Part shown: positions 53,779 through 62,645 of the stretch, piece by piece
Layout of the letters: the number at the start of each line of letters is the position of its first letter
How positions within the stretch are numbered: position 1 is the first letter of the stretch
Assembly (NCBI RefSeq): GCF_023507705.1
Contig: NZ_JALBGD010000007.1
Location: forward strand, 1-64,000
Length of the DNA stretch: 64,000 nucleotides
Source: Stappia sp. WLB 29
Lineage (GTDB): Bacteria > Pseudomonadota > Alphaproteobacteria > Rhizobiales > Stappiaceae
Reading direction: 5' to 3'
Position numbers and translations under genes: made by a program
Notes under the pieces: generated by a model
The model's input: only the letters and a program-made list of their open reading frames with translations
Databases searched by the model: none
Told to the model about the DNA's origin: nothing

Positions 53779-54945
53779 TCAGCGCAGCGGCTGCAGCACC
53801 GAAACGTAGTTGGCGACCGCGGCGCCGCCCATGTTGAAGACGCCGCCGAGCTCGGCATTCTTCACCTGGATGTCGCCGGCCGTGCCGGTCAGCTGCATCG
53901 ACGACAGCACATGCATGGAGACGCCGGTGGCGCCGATCGGGTGGCCCTTGGCCTTCAGTCCGCCGGACGGATTGACCGGCAGGCGGCCGTCCATCTGGGT
54001 CCAGCCCTCGAGAATGGCGCGATGCCCCTCGCCCGGCGCGGTCAGGCCCATCGCCTCGTACTCGATGAGCTCGGCGATGGTGAAGCAGTCGTGGGTCTCG
54101 ACGAAGGAGAGGTCTTCGATGGACAGCCCGGCCGCCCCCAGCGCCCGGCGCCAGGCTTCGCCGCAGCCCTCGAAGGCGAGGATGTCGCGCTTCGACATGG
54201 GCAGGAAATCCTGCGCATGGGCAAGCCCGCGGAAGGCGACCGCCTTCTTGCGGCCGAGCGCCGTCTCGATGTCGGTGAGCACCAGCGCGGCGGCGCCGTC
54301 CGAGACGAGCGAGCAGTCGGTGCGCTTGAGCGGGCCGGCGACGAAGGGGTTCTTCTCGCTCTCGGCGCGGCAGAAGTCGAAGCCGAGATCCTTGCGCATC
54401 TGGGCATAGGGGTTGCCGACGCCGTTCTTGTGGTTCTTGGCGGCGATGGCGGCCAGCGCATCGGAGCGGTCGCCGTATTTCTGGAAATAGGCCTGCGCGA
54501 TCTTGCCGAAGACGCCGGCAAAGCCGGCCGGCGTGTCGCCGTCCTCGGGCAGGTAGGAGGCCTTGAGCAGGTTGCGGCCGATCTCGGGCCCCGGAGTCGT
54601 GGTCATCTGCTCGACGCCGACCACCAGCACCACCCGCGCCTCGCGCGCGGCGATGGCGCGCACGCCCTGATGCACCGCGGCAGAGCCTGTAGCGCAGGCA
54701 TTCTCGACGCGGGTCGCGCGCTTGAAGCGCAAAGCCGGGTCGGCCTGCAGCACCAGCGAGGCGGTGAAGTCCTGGGCCGAGAAGCCGGCGTTGAAATGGC
54801 CGAGCACGATCTCGTCGATATCGGCCGGCTCGAAGCCGGCATCGGCGATGGCATCGCGCGCCACCTGGACGATCAGGCTCTCGACCGTCTCGTCGGAATG
54901 CTTGCCAAAGGGGGTATGGGCCCAGCCGACAATTGCTGCAGTCAT
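53779..54945 (-). CDS. thiolase family protein (acetyl-CoA acetyltransferase-like)
   Basis: 388-aa thiolase. The nucleophilic Cys lies in RVENACATGSAAVHQG, the catalytic His in VETHDCFTIAELIEYEAMG, and the C-terminal GHPIGATGVSMHVL closes the active site. The mid-part resembles SCP2-type thiolases, so it may act on branched or longer 3-ketoacyl-CoA rather than being PhaA. The start MTAAIV at 54945 has GGAGG. AT-rich promoter region upstream at 55060-55140. Confidence 0.86.
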   Translation of the reverse strand: MTAAIVGWAHTPFGKHSDETVESLIVQVARDAIADAGFEPADIDEIVLGHFNAGFSAQDFTASLVLQADPALRFKRATRVENACATGSAAVHQGVRAIAAREARVVLVVGVEQMTTTPGPEIGRNLLKASYLPEDGDTPAGFAGVFGKIAQAYFQKYGDRSDALAAIAAKNHKNGVGNPYAQMRKDLGFDFCRAESEKNPFVAGPLKRTDCSLVSDGAAALVLTDIETALGRKKAVAFRGLAHAQDFLPMSKRDILAFEGCGEAWRRALGAAGLSIEDLSFVETHDCFTIAELIEYEAMGLTAPGEGHRAILEGWTQMDGRLPVNPSGGLKAKGHPIGATGVSMHVLSSMQLTGTAGDIQVKNAELGGVFNMGGAAVANYVSVLQPLR

Positions 54946-55246
54946 GACTACCTCCGCGAAATGCCCTGTCGCGGATCGCCGGCTGCGCCCATGCGGGCGG
55001 ACCTGTCCGGATCCCGGGCCGTTTCTTTCGATGGAGGGGAAGATTCCACTTCGCAGGCGGGCTTGCAAGCACCTTATTTACGAAAACGTCAATCAGGCAA
55101 GATTAATAATTTACTTTCAATCACTTAAATAAAATTGCGCGACACGAGCGCCGGAGTTCCACAGCCCCTCCGGCTTGTCTGCGGCCAAAGAAAAAGGCCC
55201 GGCAGTTGCCTGCCGGGCCTCTCAATCCAATCCTTAGAGGATCAGA
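54946..55246. other. intergenic region between thiolase and porin
   Basis: About 300 nt. It contains the AT-rich presumed thiolase promoter (55060-55140) and the porin terminator annotated separately. No gene is supported. Confidence 0.55.
55195..55220 (-). terminator. terminator of the porin gene
   Basis: A perfect 11-bp stem (AGGCCCGGCAG / CTGCCGGGCCT) with a TTGC loop, followed on the minus strand by TTTTTC. Strong intrinsic terminator, 26 nt after the porin stop. Confidence 0.92.
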
Positions 55247-56443
55247 TTAGAACGTGCGCTGGACGCGGAACACGCCGATCAGAGCGTCGTTGTTCGGCAG
55301 GAAGTCGCGGTCGCGATGACGGTACTCGAGCTCGGCACCGACCTGCAGACCGGAGACCGGACGCCACACGACGTTACCCTGGACGTTGATGTCGCGGATA
55401 TCGGCCAGAGCGGCGGTCGCCTGATCGAGGTGGTTGTACGATGCGGTGACCGAGGTCGAGATCGCCGGGGTCCAGAAGTGGGTGAAGCCACCGCCGATGC
55501 CCCAAGCGGTCGACAGCTTGAGCTTGCCAGCTGCGTTGTAGGCCGCATCAGCAAAACCAGCCGTGCCGTCCCAAGCCGAGCTGACGTAGCCGATCGCGCC
55601 CTGCGAGTAGACCGCCTGCAGCGAGATGTTGTCGCCCGGAGCGATCATCGGCAGGTTGAACGTGGCGCCAGCGCCGATCGCCCAGCCGAGCTTGCTCTCG
55701 CCACCGTAGGTAGCCGGGACGTGCGCACCGTAGACGTGGTGCAGAGCACCCATGATCTGGGCCGAACCCCAACCCTGGTCGACGCGCAGGTTTGCGACGA
55801 AGTCCGGGATCTTGTTGCCACCGTAGTAGTTGATGCCAGGCGCAGCAGCGTCCCAGATCTGAGCGCGCTTGTTCGCGACTTCAGCCGACACCGAGGCCGA
55901 GAAGCCGTTGCCGAACTGAGCGGTGTACGCGAACAGGTTGGTCTCGCCGTAGTCGGTGAAGCCCTGGTCGAGCGCCGCACCCCAGTTGTTGCCGGTGTAG
56001 AACTGGAAGTACGTAGCGGTACGACCAGCAACGAAACCACCCAGCTGGATGAAGGCTTCGTCGAGGTAGAAGTCAGAGCCACCGGTGTTGTCGGTGGTCG
56101 ACCAGGCCGCGACGTAGGTGCGCAGCAGGCCGTACTCGGTGTTGGTGCGGGTGTCGAAGTTCATGTACGCACGAGCACGGAACGTGGTCGAATCGTCGAG
56201 ACGCGAGTCCCAATCGGAACCACCCTCGTCCAGCACGTCGTTGATACGGAACTCGACGCGAACGCCGCCGCCGATCTTCAGGCAGGTCTCGGTGCCCGGG
56301 ATGTAGAAGAAGCCGGTGCCGAAAGCGTCGCAAACGCGAACGTAGTCGACCGGCTCCGGAGCCACCGGGAGATCGGCGGCCTGAGCGCCCGTGGCCGCCA
56401 GGGCGGCAGCGGAAGCGCCGAGCAGGATGCTCTTGATGTTCAT
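55247..56443 (-). CDS. outer-membrane porin (Porin_2 family, Omp2-like)
   Basis: 398-aa porin. The signal peptide (1-22) ends GAQA-A. The mature N-terminus has the alphaproteobacterial signature YVRVCDAFGTGFFYIPGTETCLKIGGGVRVEF with two conserved Cys, then 16-strand-like alternating pattern and a terminal Phe (RVQRTF). The codon usage is noticeably biased (few rare codons), fitting a very abundant protein. It is monocistronic with a strong terminator. Brucella Omp2a/b are homologues. Confidence 0.94.
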   Translation of the reverse strand: MNIKSILLGASAAALAATGAQAADLPVAPEPVDYVRVCDAFGTGFFYIPGTETCLKIGGGVRVEFRINDVLDEGGSDWDSRLDDSTTFRARAYMNFDTRTNTEYGLLRTYVAAWSTTDNTGGSDFYLDEAFIQLGGFVAGRTATYFQFYTGNNWGAALDQGFTDYGETNLFAYTAQFGNGFSASVSAEVANKRAQIWDAAAPGINYYGGNKIPDFVANLRVDQGWGSAQIMGALHHVYGAHVPATYGGESKLGWAIGAGATFNLPMIAPGDNISLQAVYSQGAIGYVSSAWDGTAGFADAAYNAAGKLKLSTAWGIGGGFTHFWTPAISTSVTASYNHLDQATAALADIRDINVQGNVVWRPVSGLQVGAELEYRHRDRDFLPNNDALIGVFRVQRTF

Positions 56444-56851
56444 TTCCTGACCTCGTCGTTATTCCCTGTGTGACCTAGCGGCCAACGGGAGATGAAGAGT
56501 TGAGCAAGCTTCCCCGCGAGCTCGATCCTTTTCTAAGCGAGGCCGTCGGCGCCTAGCAACCGGCAAATGCCCGAGAGCGGCACTCGACGGACACAGTGTG
56601 TCTTTGCGGTGACACCCCGTTAAACCTCTGTTAGCAAATGGGCGAGGTTTCCTGCGGTTCTGCCGTTTTCGGCCTTTGGCGCCGCTTTCCGGGCTTCCCG
56701 GCGATGCCGCGCCGCGAAAGCCTTGAAGCAGCCTATCCCGCCCCGTAAAGAAGGCCCGCACAGTGCATGCAGACGCTTTTTACGGCAGGGGCGTGGCCTC
56801 GATTCGCGGCAGTCAAGCGGCCCTTACGGCCGGCAACAGGGACTTGAACGG
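56444..56851. other. divergent intergenic region, porin / glycosyltransferase
   Basis: About 400 nt with the porin promoter on the left and the glycosyltransferase leader on the right. A CtrA-box-like TTAA-N7-TTAG (one mismatch) occurs at 56620-56634. No gene is supported; the reading frame extension upstream of 56852 is leader. Confidence 0.5.
56620..56634. promoter_or_regulatory. possible CtrA box upstream of the porin gene
   Basis: TTAAACCTCTGTTAG has the TTAA-N7-TTAA layout with one mismatch (final G). About 180 nt upstream of the porin start. Weak on its own; the gcrA site is a much better match. Confidence 0.35.
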
Positions 56852-57664
56852 ATGCAGAAGACAGCTGGCGGGCAGCCCGTCGCCGTATCGGTCTTCATCA
56901 TCGCCCATGACGAGGCCGACCGCATCGGCCGCGCCATCGACAGCGTAGCGGGATTCGCCGACGAGGTCGTCGTCGTCGACAGCGGCTCCACCGACGGGAC
57001 GCAGGAGATCGCGCGCGCGCATGGCGCGCGGGTCTTAGAGAATGCCTGGCCGGGCTACGGACCGCAAAAGCGCTTCGGCGAGGACCAGTGCCGCAACGAC
57101 TGGATCTTCAATCTGGATGCGGACGAGGCGGCAACGCCGGTGCTGGCGCGCGAGATCGCGCAACTGGCCGCTTCCGGCGCGCTGACTGCCTCTTCTTTCT
57201 GGGAGGTGGCGATCAAGGACGTCTTCGCCCATGAGGACGGCCCGGCGCCCTGGGCCTACGGCTATATCCAGATCCGCCTCTACGACCGGCGCGCAGGCCG
57301 GTTTTCCGATTCGCCCGTGCACGACACGGTGCGTCCGCCGGCCGGCGCACGGCCGGCGCGGCTGAAAGGTGCGATGGAGCACCGCTCGATCCGCTCGGTC
57401 GCCTTCCACGTGGAGAAGATGAACCGCTACTCGACGATGCAGGCGCAGGACATGGCCGCCCGCGGACGGCGGATCGCCCGCTGGCGCATCGCCACCGAGT
57501 TCCCCCTCGCCTTCCTGAAGGCCTATGCGATCCGCCGCTATGCGCTCTATGGCTGGTGGGGGATCGTGATCTCCGTCAATTTCGCCTATACGAGGTTCCT
57601 GCGGCTTGCGAAGGCCTACGAGCAGGATCTGTGCGAGCAGGCCGACAAGCGCCGCCGGCGCTGA
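56852..57664 (+). CDS. family 2 glycosyltransferase (WaaE/KdtX-like)
   Basis: 270-aa GT-A enzyme. The N-terminus VSVFIIAHDEADRIGRAIDSV and DEVVVVDSGSTDGT form the nucleotide-sugar pocket, and FNLDADEAATP is the metal-binding DxD-type segment, as in WaaE/KdtX lipopolysaccharide core glucosyltransferases. It probably adds sugar to the LPS core. The start MQKTAG at 56852 follows AGGGA. Next to an FkbM methyltransferase, suggesting surface glycan work. Confidence 0.86.
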   Translation: MQKTAGGQPVAVSVFIIAHDEADRIGRAIDSVAGFADEVVVVDSGSTDGTQEIARAHGARVLENAWPGYGPQKRFGEDQCRNDWIFNLDADEAATPVLAREIAQLAASGALTASSFWEVAIKDVFAHEDGPAPWAYGYIQIRLYDRRAGRFSDSPVHDTVRPPAGARPARLKGAMEHRSIRSVAFHVEKMNRYSTMQAQDMAARGRRIARWRIATEFPLAFLKAYAIRRYALYGWWGIVISVNFAYTRFLRLAKAYEQDLCEQADKRRRR

Positions 57665-57727
57665 AGCCCGCCCTTCGGCAGACGCTTCGCAAGAGACATA
57701 TAGATAAAGAGAGCCGGTACCCTCCAG

Positions 57728-58501
57728 ATGCACAGCGTGACGATCCGCGAGATTTCCTTCCAGGTGAACGATGCGCGCCCCGGCTTCTGGCGGCAGGCGG
57801 AAAACGGCAACTGGGAAAAGCCGACCTACGACATTCTCGATGCCTGCGTCGACGAGGACACCGTCTGCCTCGACTTCGGCGCCTGGGTCGGGCCGACCGT
57901 GCTCTACGAGGCGCAGCGCGGGCGCAAGGTCATCGCCTTCGAGCCGGACCCGACCGCGGCCGACGAGCTGGAGGCCAATCTCGCGCTGAACCCGGCCTTC
58001 AAGGACAAGGTCACGGTGATCCGCAAGGCGGTGTGGACGCAAAGCGGCAGCCGCAAGATGGCCGCCAAGACCGCGCCGGGCGATTCGATGTCGTCCTTCG
58101 TGCACAAGGACGCGAGCGTGTCCTTCGATGTCGACTGCATTTCCATCGAGGAGATCGCGGCGATGATCGGGCCGAACGACAAGCTGTTCATCAAGATGGA
58201 CATCGAGGGCGCGGAATACGAGGTGGCGCCGCTGCTGGCGCCGCTGCTGCAGCGCGAGCGGGTCGACTGCTACGTCTCGTTCCACCCGCGCTTTGCGGCC
58301 GGCGGACATCCGCGCTTCCACAAGACCTTCGGCATGACGCGCCGGGTGTTCGAGACCTTCCGCGGCTTCAATCTCACCCGCGTCGGGCGCAAGTCGCTGC
58401 TGCCGGCCGGCGACGTCAAGCTGCTGGCCAAGCTCGGCCTGTGGCTGTTCGAGGCCAAGCGCGGCTTCCTGTTCTCCAAGGGCCGGGCGCCGCTGCGCTG
58501 A
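57728..58501 (+). CDS. FkbM family methyltransferase
   Basis: 257-aa SAM-dependent methyltransferase. Motif I is VCLDFGAWVGPTVLYEA (about 40-56), motif II FEPDPTAADELEANL, and the FkbM hallmark KMDIEGAEYEVAPLL is present. FkbM enzymes O-methylate sugars or polyketides; adjacent to a glycosyltransferase, a surface-sugar substrate is likely. 64 nt after the glycosyltransferase gene, probably co-transcribed. Confidence 0.88.
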   Translation: MHSVTIREISFQVNDARPGFWRQAENGNWEKPTYDILDACVDEDTVCLDFGAWVGPTVLYEAQRGRKVIAFEPDPTAADELEANLALNPAFKDKVTVIRKAVWTQSGSRKMAAKTAPGDSMSSFVHKDASVSFDVDCISIEEIAAMIGPNDKLFIKMDIEGAEYEVAPLLAPLLQRERVDCYVSFHPRFAAGGHPRFHKTFGMTRRVFETFRGFNLTRVGRKSLLPAGDVKLLAKLGLWLFEAKRGFLFSKGRAPLR

Positions 58502-58531
58502 GCGCGCGGGGGCCGAAACGGGACGCACAGA

Positions 58532-59776
58532 GTGAGCGAGAACGGCACGCGGGCGGTCCCGCAGGTGGTCGTCGTCGGCGCCGGGCCGGCCGGGCTGATC
58601 GCCGCCGACAGACTGTCGGCAGCGGGTCTTGCCGTGACCATCGCCGAGCGCATGCCCTCGCCGGCGCGCAAGCTGCTGATGGCCGGGCGCGGCGGGCTGA
58701 ACCTCACCCATAGCGAGGAGATGCCGGCGTTCCTCACCCGCTACCGGGACGCGGAGGCGCAGCTGGCGCCGGCGATCGCGGCCTTCGATCCCGCAGCGCT
58801 CAGGGCCTGGTGCGCGGAGCTCGGCATCGAGACCTTCATCGGCTCGAGCGGGCGGGTGTTTCCGATCCAGATGAAGGCCTCGCCGCTGGTGCGGGCGCTG
58901 TTGGAGCGGCTGGCGGCGCGCGGCGTACAGCTCAACACCCGCTGGAGCTGGACAGGATTGGAGCGGAGCACGGACGCGCCCGCGCGCTGGCGCCTCTCCT
59001 TCGAGACGCCGGACCGGACAAAGGACATCGAGGCGGATGCAGTGCTGCTGGCGCTCGGCGGCGCGAGCTGGCCGCGGCTCGGCAGCGACGGCGGCTGGGT
59101 GCCGATGCTCGAACGGCACGGCGTGACGGTGACGCCGCTTGCACCGGCGAATGCGGGCGTTCTCGTCGACTGGTCGCAGCTGCTGAAGGCGCGCTTTGCC
59201 GGAACGCCGCTGAAGCGAATCGCCGCAAGCATCGGCGGCACGCGCGTTGCCGGCGAGGCGATGATCACCGCGCGCGGGCTGGAAGGCGGCGCGGTCTACG
59301 CGCTGTCGGCGGAGCTGCGGGCGGCCTTCGAGGCGAACGGAACGGCGCAGCTGGTGCTCGACCTGCGCCCGGATCTCGGCGAGGCGGATCTGGCAGTGCG
59401 GCTCGCGCGACCGCGCGGCAAGCAGTCGCTGTCCAATCACTTGCGCAAGGCCGCGGGCCTGCCGCCCGCCGCCATCGCGCTGCTGTCGGAGACGGGCGAG
59501 CGCACCAGCGATCCGCTCGAACTGGCCCGCCGCATCAAGGGGCTGGCGCTGACGGCGACGGGGTTTTCCGGCCTGGACCGGGCGATCTCCACGGCCGGCG
59601 GCATCGCCTGGGAGGAGATCGGCGCAGATTTCGGCCTCAGCAAGCTGCCGGGCATCCATGTGGCCGGCGAGATGATCGACTGGGAAGCCCCGACGGGCGG
59701 CTACCTGCTGCAGGCGTCCTTCGCCAGCGGCGTCAAGGCTGCCGACGGCATCGCCCGGGCACTGGCCGGTCGCTGA
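58532..59776 (+). CDS. HI0933-like / TIGR03862-type flavoprotein
   Basis: 414-aa FAD oxidoreductase. The N-terminal GAGPAGLIAADRLSAAG dinucleotide-binding motif and RKLLMAGRGGLNLTHSE are diagnostic of the HI0933/BaiN group. The C-terminal THSEEMP-type loop and GGYLLQASFASGVKAADGIA close the FAD site. Function uncharacterised. The start is GTG at 58532, 30 nt after the FkbM gene; likely last gene of the three-gene run. Confidence 0.87.
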   Translation: MSENGTRAVPQVVVVGAGPAGLIAADRLSAAGLAVTIAERMPSPARKLLMAGRGGLNLTHSEEMPAFLTRYRDAEAQLAPAIAAFDPAALRAWCAELGIETFIGSSGRVFPIQMKASPLVRALLERLAARGVQLNTRWSWTGLERSTDAPARWRLSFETPDRTKDIEADAVLLALGGASWPRLGSDGGWVPMLERHGVTVTPLAPANAGVLVDWSQLLKARFAGTPLKRIAASIGGTRVAGEAMITARGLEGGAVYALSAELRAAFEANGTAQLVLDLRPDLGEADLAVRLARPRGKQSLSNHLRKAAGLPPAAIALLSETGERTSDPLELARRIKGLALTATGFSGLDRAISTAGGIAWEEIGADFGLSKLPGIHVAGEMIDWEAPTGGYLLQASFASGVKAADGIARALAGR

Positions 59777-59801
59777 CCCCTCCCCCGGCACAACGGAAAA
59801 A

Positions 59802-59825
59802 GGCCGGCAAAGGCCGGCCCTCTTC
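59802..59825. terminator. terminator after the flavoprotein gene
   Basis: A 7-bp stem (GGCCGGC / GCCGGCC) with an AAAG loop at 59802-59819, flanked by an A run on the left and CTCTTCT on the right. It separates two convergent genes. Confidence 0.7.
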
Positions 59826-59879
59826 TGGTCCCCGGAAAGGGGGGGTCCGCCTGGAGTGACGAACTTCAGATTCGGGTGA

Positions 59880-60221
59880 CTAGCGGCAGAACTGGTAGCG
59901 ACCCGAATAGGTGCGGAAGTAGCCGGTGTCCGGATTGAACGAGCGGTACCTGGACGAGCAGTAGCGGTACCATTCGGGCGTCCACGGGGCCGGGCGGCCG
60001 TAATAGACCGGGGCCGGAGCGTAGTGCGGGGCCGGCTCGTAGTAGCGCGGCTGCGACAGGGCGGAGCCGATGACGGCACCGGCGACGAACCCGCCGGCAG
60101 CGGCCCAGCCGTTGTTGTGGTGCCAGCCCTTCTTGGCCTCGGCGCCGGTGGTGCCGGATGCCAGAACCGCACCGGCGGTCAGGGCGACTGCAAGACTCGT
60201 GACTGCGATCTTCTTGAACAT
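59880..60221 (-). CDS. BA14K-like secreted protein
   Basis: 113-aa protein with a signal peptide (1-28), a Gly/Ala-rich segment (GGFVAGAVIGSAL) and the C-terminal motif WYRYCSSRYRSFNPDTGYFRTYSGRYQFC that defines the BA14K family (Brucella immunoreactive lectin-like protein). Probably outer-membrane or periplasmic. Divergent from the Liv-type operon. Confidence 0.88.
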   Translation of the reverse strand: MFKKIAVTSLAVALTAGAVLASGTTGAEAKKGWHHNNGWAAAGGFVAGAVIGSALSQPRYYEPAPHYAPAPVYYGRPAPWTPEWYRYCSSRYRSFNPDTGYFRTYSGRYQFCR

Positions 60222-60492
60222 GACTTCATTCCCTCTGCTTGATGCTTATTTCTCATCTTCGTGACGCCGCTTTTTCCTGCGTCCATGGTCAGAAGATAAG
60301 ACAGTCTTGCCAAGACAACTGTGATCGCGATCACGAGATGGCGCATCCCGCGGGACTGCCCCTTCGGGAAGCGGCGGAGGCTTGCGCGCATCCGAATTGA
60401 CATGAAACATGAATCATGCGTCATATAACGGCGGCGATACGGAGCGGCGGGCTGGAGGAGCGGCCCGCGATCCGCGCCACAGGGAGGACACC
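60222..60492. other. divergent intergenic region with CRP-like site
   Basis: About 270 nt between the BA14K-like and livK-like genes. It contains TGTGATCGCGATCACG (60320-60335), which fits the CRP/FNR layout TGTGA-N6-TCACA except for the last base, and a second dyad GTCTTGCCAAGAC at 60304-60316. Either could control both genes. Confidence 0.5.
60320..60335. promoter_or_regulatory. CRP-like palindrome
   Basis: TGTGATCGCGATCACG: a perfect 14-bp inner palindrome (GTGATCGCGATCAC) in the Crp/Fnr half-site layout. Candidate cAMP-CRP or similar site. Confidence 0.55.
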
Positions 60493-61689
60493 ATGATCAG
60501 ACATGCCACCGCGGCCGCGCTGCTCGCCGCAGCCCTTGCCGCCGCGCCCCTGGGCGCCGGGGCCAAGGCCGAGGACATCCGCATCGCCCACGTCTACGGC
60601 AAGACCGGCGCGCTGGAAGCCTATGCCAAGCAGTCGCATATCGGCTTCATGATGGGGCTGGAATACGCGACCGACGGCACGATGGAGATCGACGGCCGCA
60701 AGATCGTCGTCATCGAGAAGGACACCCAGCTGAAGCCGGATATCGGCCGCGCCGCGCTGGCCGAGGCCTATGGCGACGACGACGTGCACCTGGCCGTCGG
60801 GCCGGTGTCCTCGGGTGTCGCGCTGGCCATGCTGCCGGTCGCCGAGGAATACGGCAAGCTGCTGCTGGTCGAGCCGGCGGTGGCCGATTCCATCACCGGC
60901 GAGAACTGGAACCGCTACGTCTTCCGCACGGGGCGCAATTCCTCGCAGGACGCCATCGCCAATGCGGTCGCGCTCGGCAAGGAGGGCGTCACCATCGCAA
61001 CGCTGGCGCAGGACTACGCCTTCGGCCGCGACGGCGTCGCCGCCTTCCGCGAGGCGCTGGCCGATACGGGCGCCAAGCTCGCCTTCGAGGAATACGCCCC
61101 GACCGACACCCAGGACTTCACCGCCAGCGCCCAGCGCATCTTCGACGCGATGAAGGACATCGAGGGCCGCAAGTTCCTGTTCGTGATCTGGGCCGGCGCC
61201 AACAACCCGATCGGCAAGATCAAGGCGATGGAGCCGGAGCGTTTCGGCATCGAGATCGCCACCGGCGGCAACATCCTGGCGGCGATGAAGGCCTACAAGG
61301 CGCTGCCGGGCATGGAAGGCGCCACCTATTACTACCACGACATCCCGAAGAACGCGGCGAACGACTGGCTGGTCTCCGAGCACGAGAAGCGCCACGGCTC
61401 GCCGCCGGACTTCTTCACCGCCGGCGGCATGTCGGCCGCCATCGCCGTCGTCGAGGGCATCCGCAAGGCCGGCTCGACCGACACGGAAGACCTGATCGCA
61501 GCGATGGAGGGCATGTCCTTCGAAACGCCGAAGGGCACGATGACCTTCCGCGCGGAGGATCACCAGGCGTTGCAGTCCATGTACCACTTCAAGATCCGGG
61601 TCGACCCGGAGGTCGAGTGGGGCATTCCGGAACTGGTGCGCGAGCTGAAGATCGAGGACATGAACATCCCGATCCGCAACACGCGCTGA
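60493..61689 (+). CDS. branched-chain amino acid-type ABC transporter binding protein
   Basis: 398-aa periplasmic protein of the LivK/Peripla_BP_6 family. The signal peptide (1-23) ends GAGAKAE. Typical segments are AHVYGKTGALEAYAK at the mature N-terminus and ATLAQDYAFGRDGVAAF in the hinge region. Ligand is unknown; family members bind branched-chain or other amino acids, urea or aromatics. The start MIRHAT at 60493 has GGGAGGA. First gene of a Liv-type operon. Confidence 0.88.
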   Translation: MIRHATAAALLAAALAAAPLGAGAKAEDIRIAHVYGKTGALEAYAKQSHIGFMMGLEYATDGTMEIDGRKIVVIEKDTQLKPDIGRAALAEAYGDDDVHLAVGPVSSGVALAMLPVAEEYGKLLLVEPAVADSITGENWNRYVFRTGRNSSQDAIANAVALGKEGVTIATLAQDYAFGRDGVAAFREALADTGAKLAFEEYAPTDTQDFTASAQRIFDAMKDIEGRKFLFVIWAGANNPIGKIKAMEPERFGIEIATGGNILAAMKAYKALPGMEGATYYYHDIPKNAANDWLVSEHEKRHGSPPDFFTAGGMSAAIAVVEGIRKAGSTDTEDLIAAMEGMSFETPKGTMTFRAEDHQALQSMYHFKIRVDPEVEWGIPELVRELKIEDMNIPIRNTR

Positions 61690-61696
61690 CGCTCTG

Positions 61697-61764
61697 GCGT
61701 GGCGAGTTTGGAACACGCGTCGTCTCGGCGGCACTCCCAAAGCGTGTTTCGAATTCCGCCACGC
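61697..61764. repeat. long imperfect inverted repeat between livK-like and livG-like genes
   Basis: Arms 61697-61718 and 61742-61764 pair over about 22 bp: 8 bp perfect, a bulged C, then 14 bp with three G-T wobbles. Loop of 23 nt. Not followed by a T run. It may be a stabilising hairpin or a dispersed intergenic repeat. Confidence 0.6.
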
Positions 61765-61853
61765 GAGGCGGCCCGGCCCTTTCGCCGCGGCCGGGCCGCC
61801 CGAACTTTCCGACACCGAGCCTTTCCCGCGCCCTTTCCCGGAGCCGAGCCCTC

Positions 61854-62645
61854 ATGCGCGAACCGCCCGTTCTTGCGACCGAGGACCTGACGATCCGCTT
61901 CGGCGGCCATGTCGCGGTCGACGCGGTGACCTGCGCCTTCGAGCGCGGCACGCTGACCGCCATCGTCGGCCCCAACGGCGCCGGCAAGACCACCTATTTC
62001 AACCTCGTCTCGGGCCAGCTGAAGGCCAGCGCCGGCACAGTGCGCCTCAACGGCGAGGACATCACCCGCCTTGGCGTCGCCGACCGCTGCGAGCGCGGCA
62101 TCGGCCGGGCCTTCCAGCTGACCAACCTGTTTCCCAGCCTCAGCGTGCGCGAGAACGTCCGCCTGGTGGCGCAATCGCGCGCGCGGCGCGGCTTCGACCT
62201 GTTCTCGCGGGCAAGCTCGCATGTGGAGCTGATCGAGCGGGCCGACCATGTGCTGGCCGAGGTGCGGCTTGCCGACAAGCGCGACGTCACCGTCTCCGCC
62301 CTGCCGCATGGCGACCAGCGCAAGCTGGAGGTCGCCCTGATGATCGCGCTCGGCGCGCAGGTGCTGATGTTCGACGAGCCGACCGCCGGCATGAGCGTCG
62401 ACGAGGTGCCGGTGATCCTCGACCTGATCCGCGAGCTGAAGGCCGACAAGGACCGCACGATCCTCCTGGTCGAGCACAAGATGGACGTGATCCGCACGCT
62501 GGCCGACCGCATCGTCGTGCTGCACAACGGCGCGCTGGTCGCCGACGGCGAGCCCGGCGAGGTGATGCGCTCGGCCATCGTGCAGGAAGCCTATCTCGGC
62601 AAGGCACCGGATGCCGCTGCCGCAACGGAGACAGCCCATGGCTGA
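61854..62645 (+). CDS. livG: branched-chain amino acid-type ABC transporter ATPase LivG
   Basis: 263-aa ABC ATPase of the LivG clade. Walker A GPNGAGKTT, Q-loop region GRAFQLTNLFPSLSVREN, a signature that reads LPHGDQRKLEVALM, and Walker B VLMFDEPTAGM. The start MREPPV at 61854 is the first ATG; an upstream non-ATG start cannot be excluded because no clear ribosome site is visible. It overlaps livF by 8 nt. Confidence 0.9.
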   Translation: MREPPVLATEDLTIRFGGHVAVDAVTCAFERGTLTAIVGPNGAGKTTYFNLVSGQLKASAGTVRLNGEDITRLGVADRCERGIGRAFQLTNLFPSLSVRENVRLVAQSRARRGFDLFSRASSHVELIERADHVLAEVRLADKRDVTVSALPHGDQRKLEVALMIALGAQVLMFDEPTAGMSVDEVPVILDLIRELKADKDRTILLVEHKMDVIRTLADRIVVLHNGALVADGEPGEVMRSAIVQEAYLGKAPDAAAATETAHG

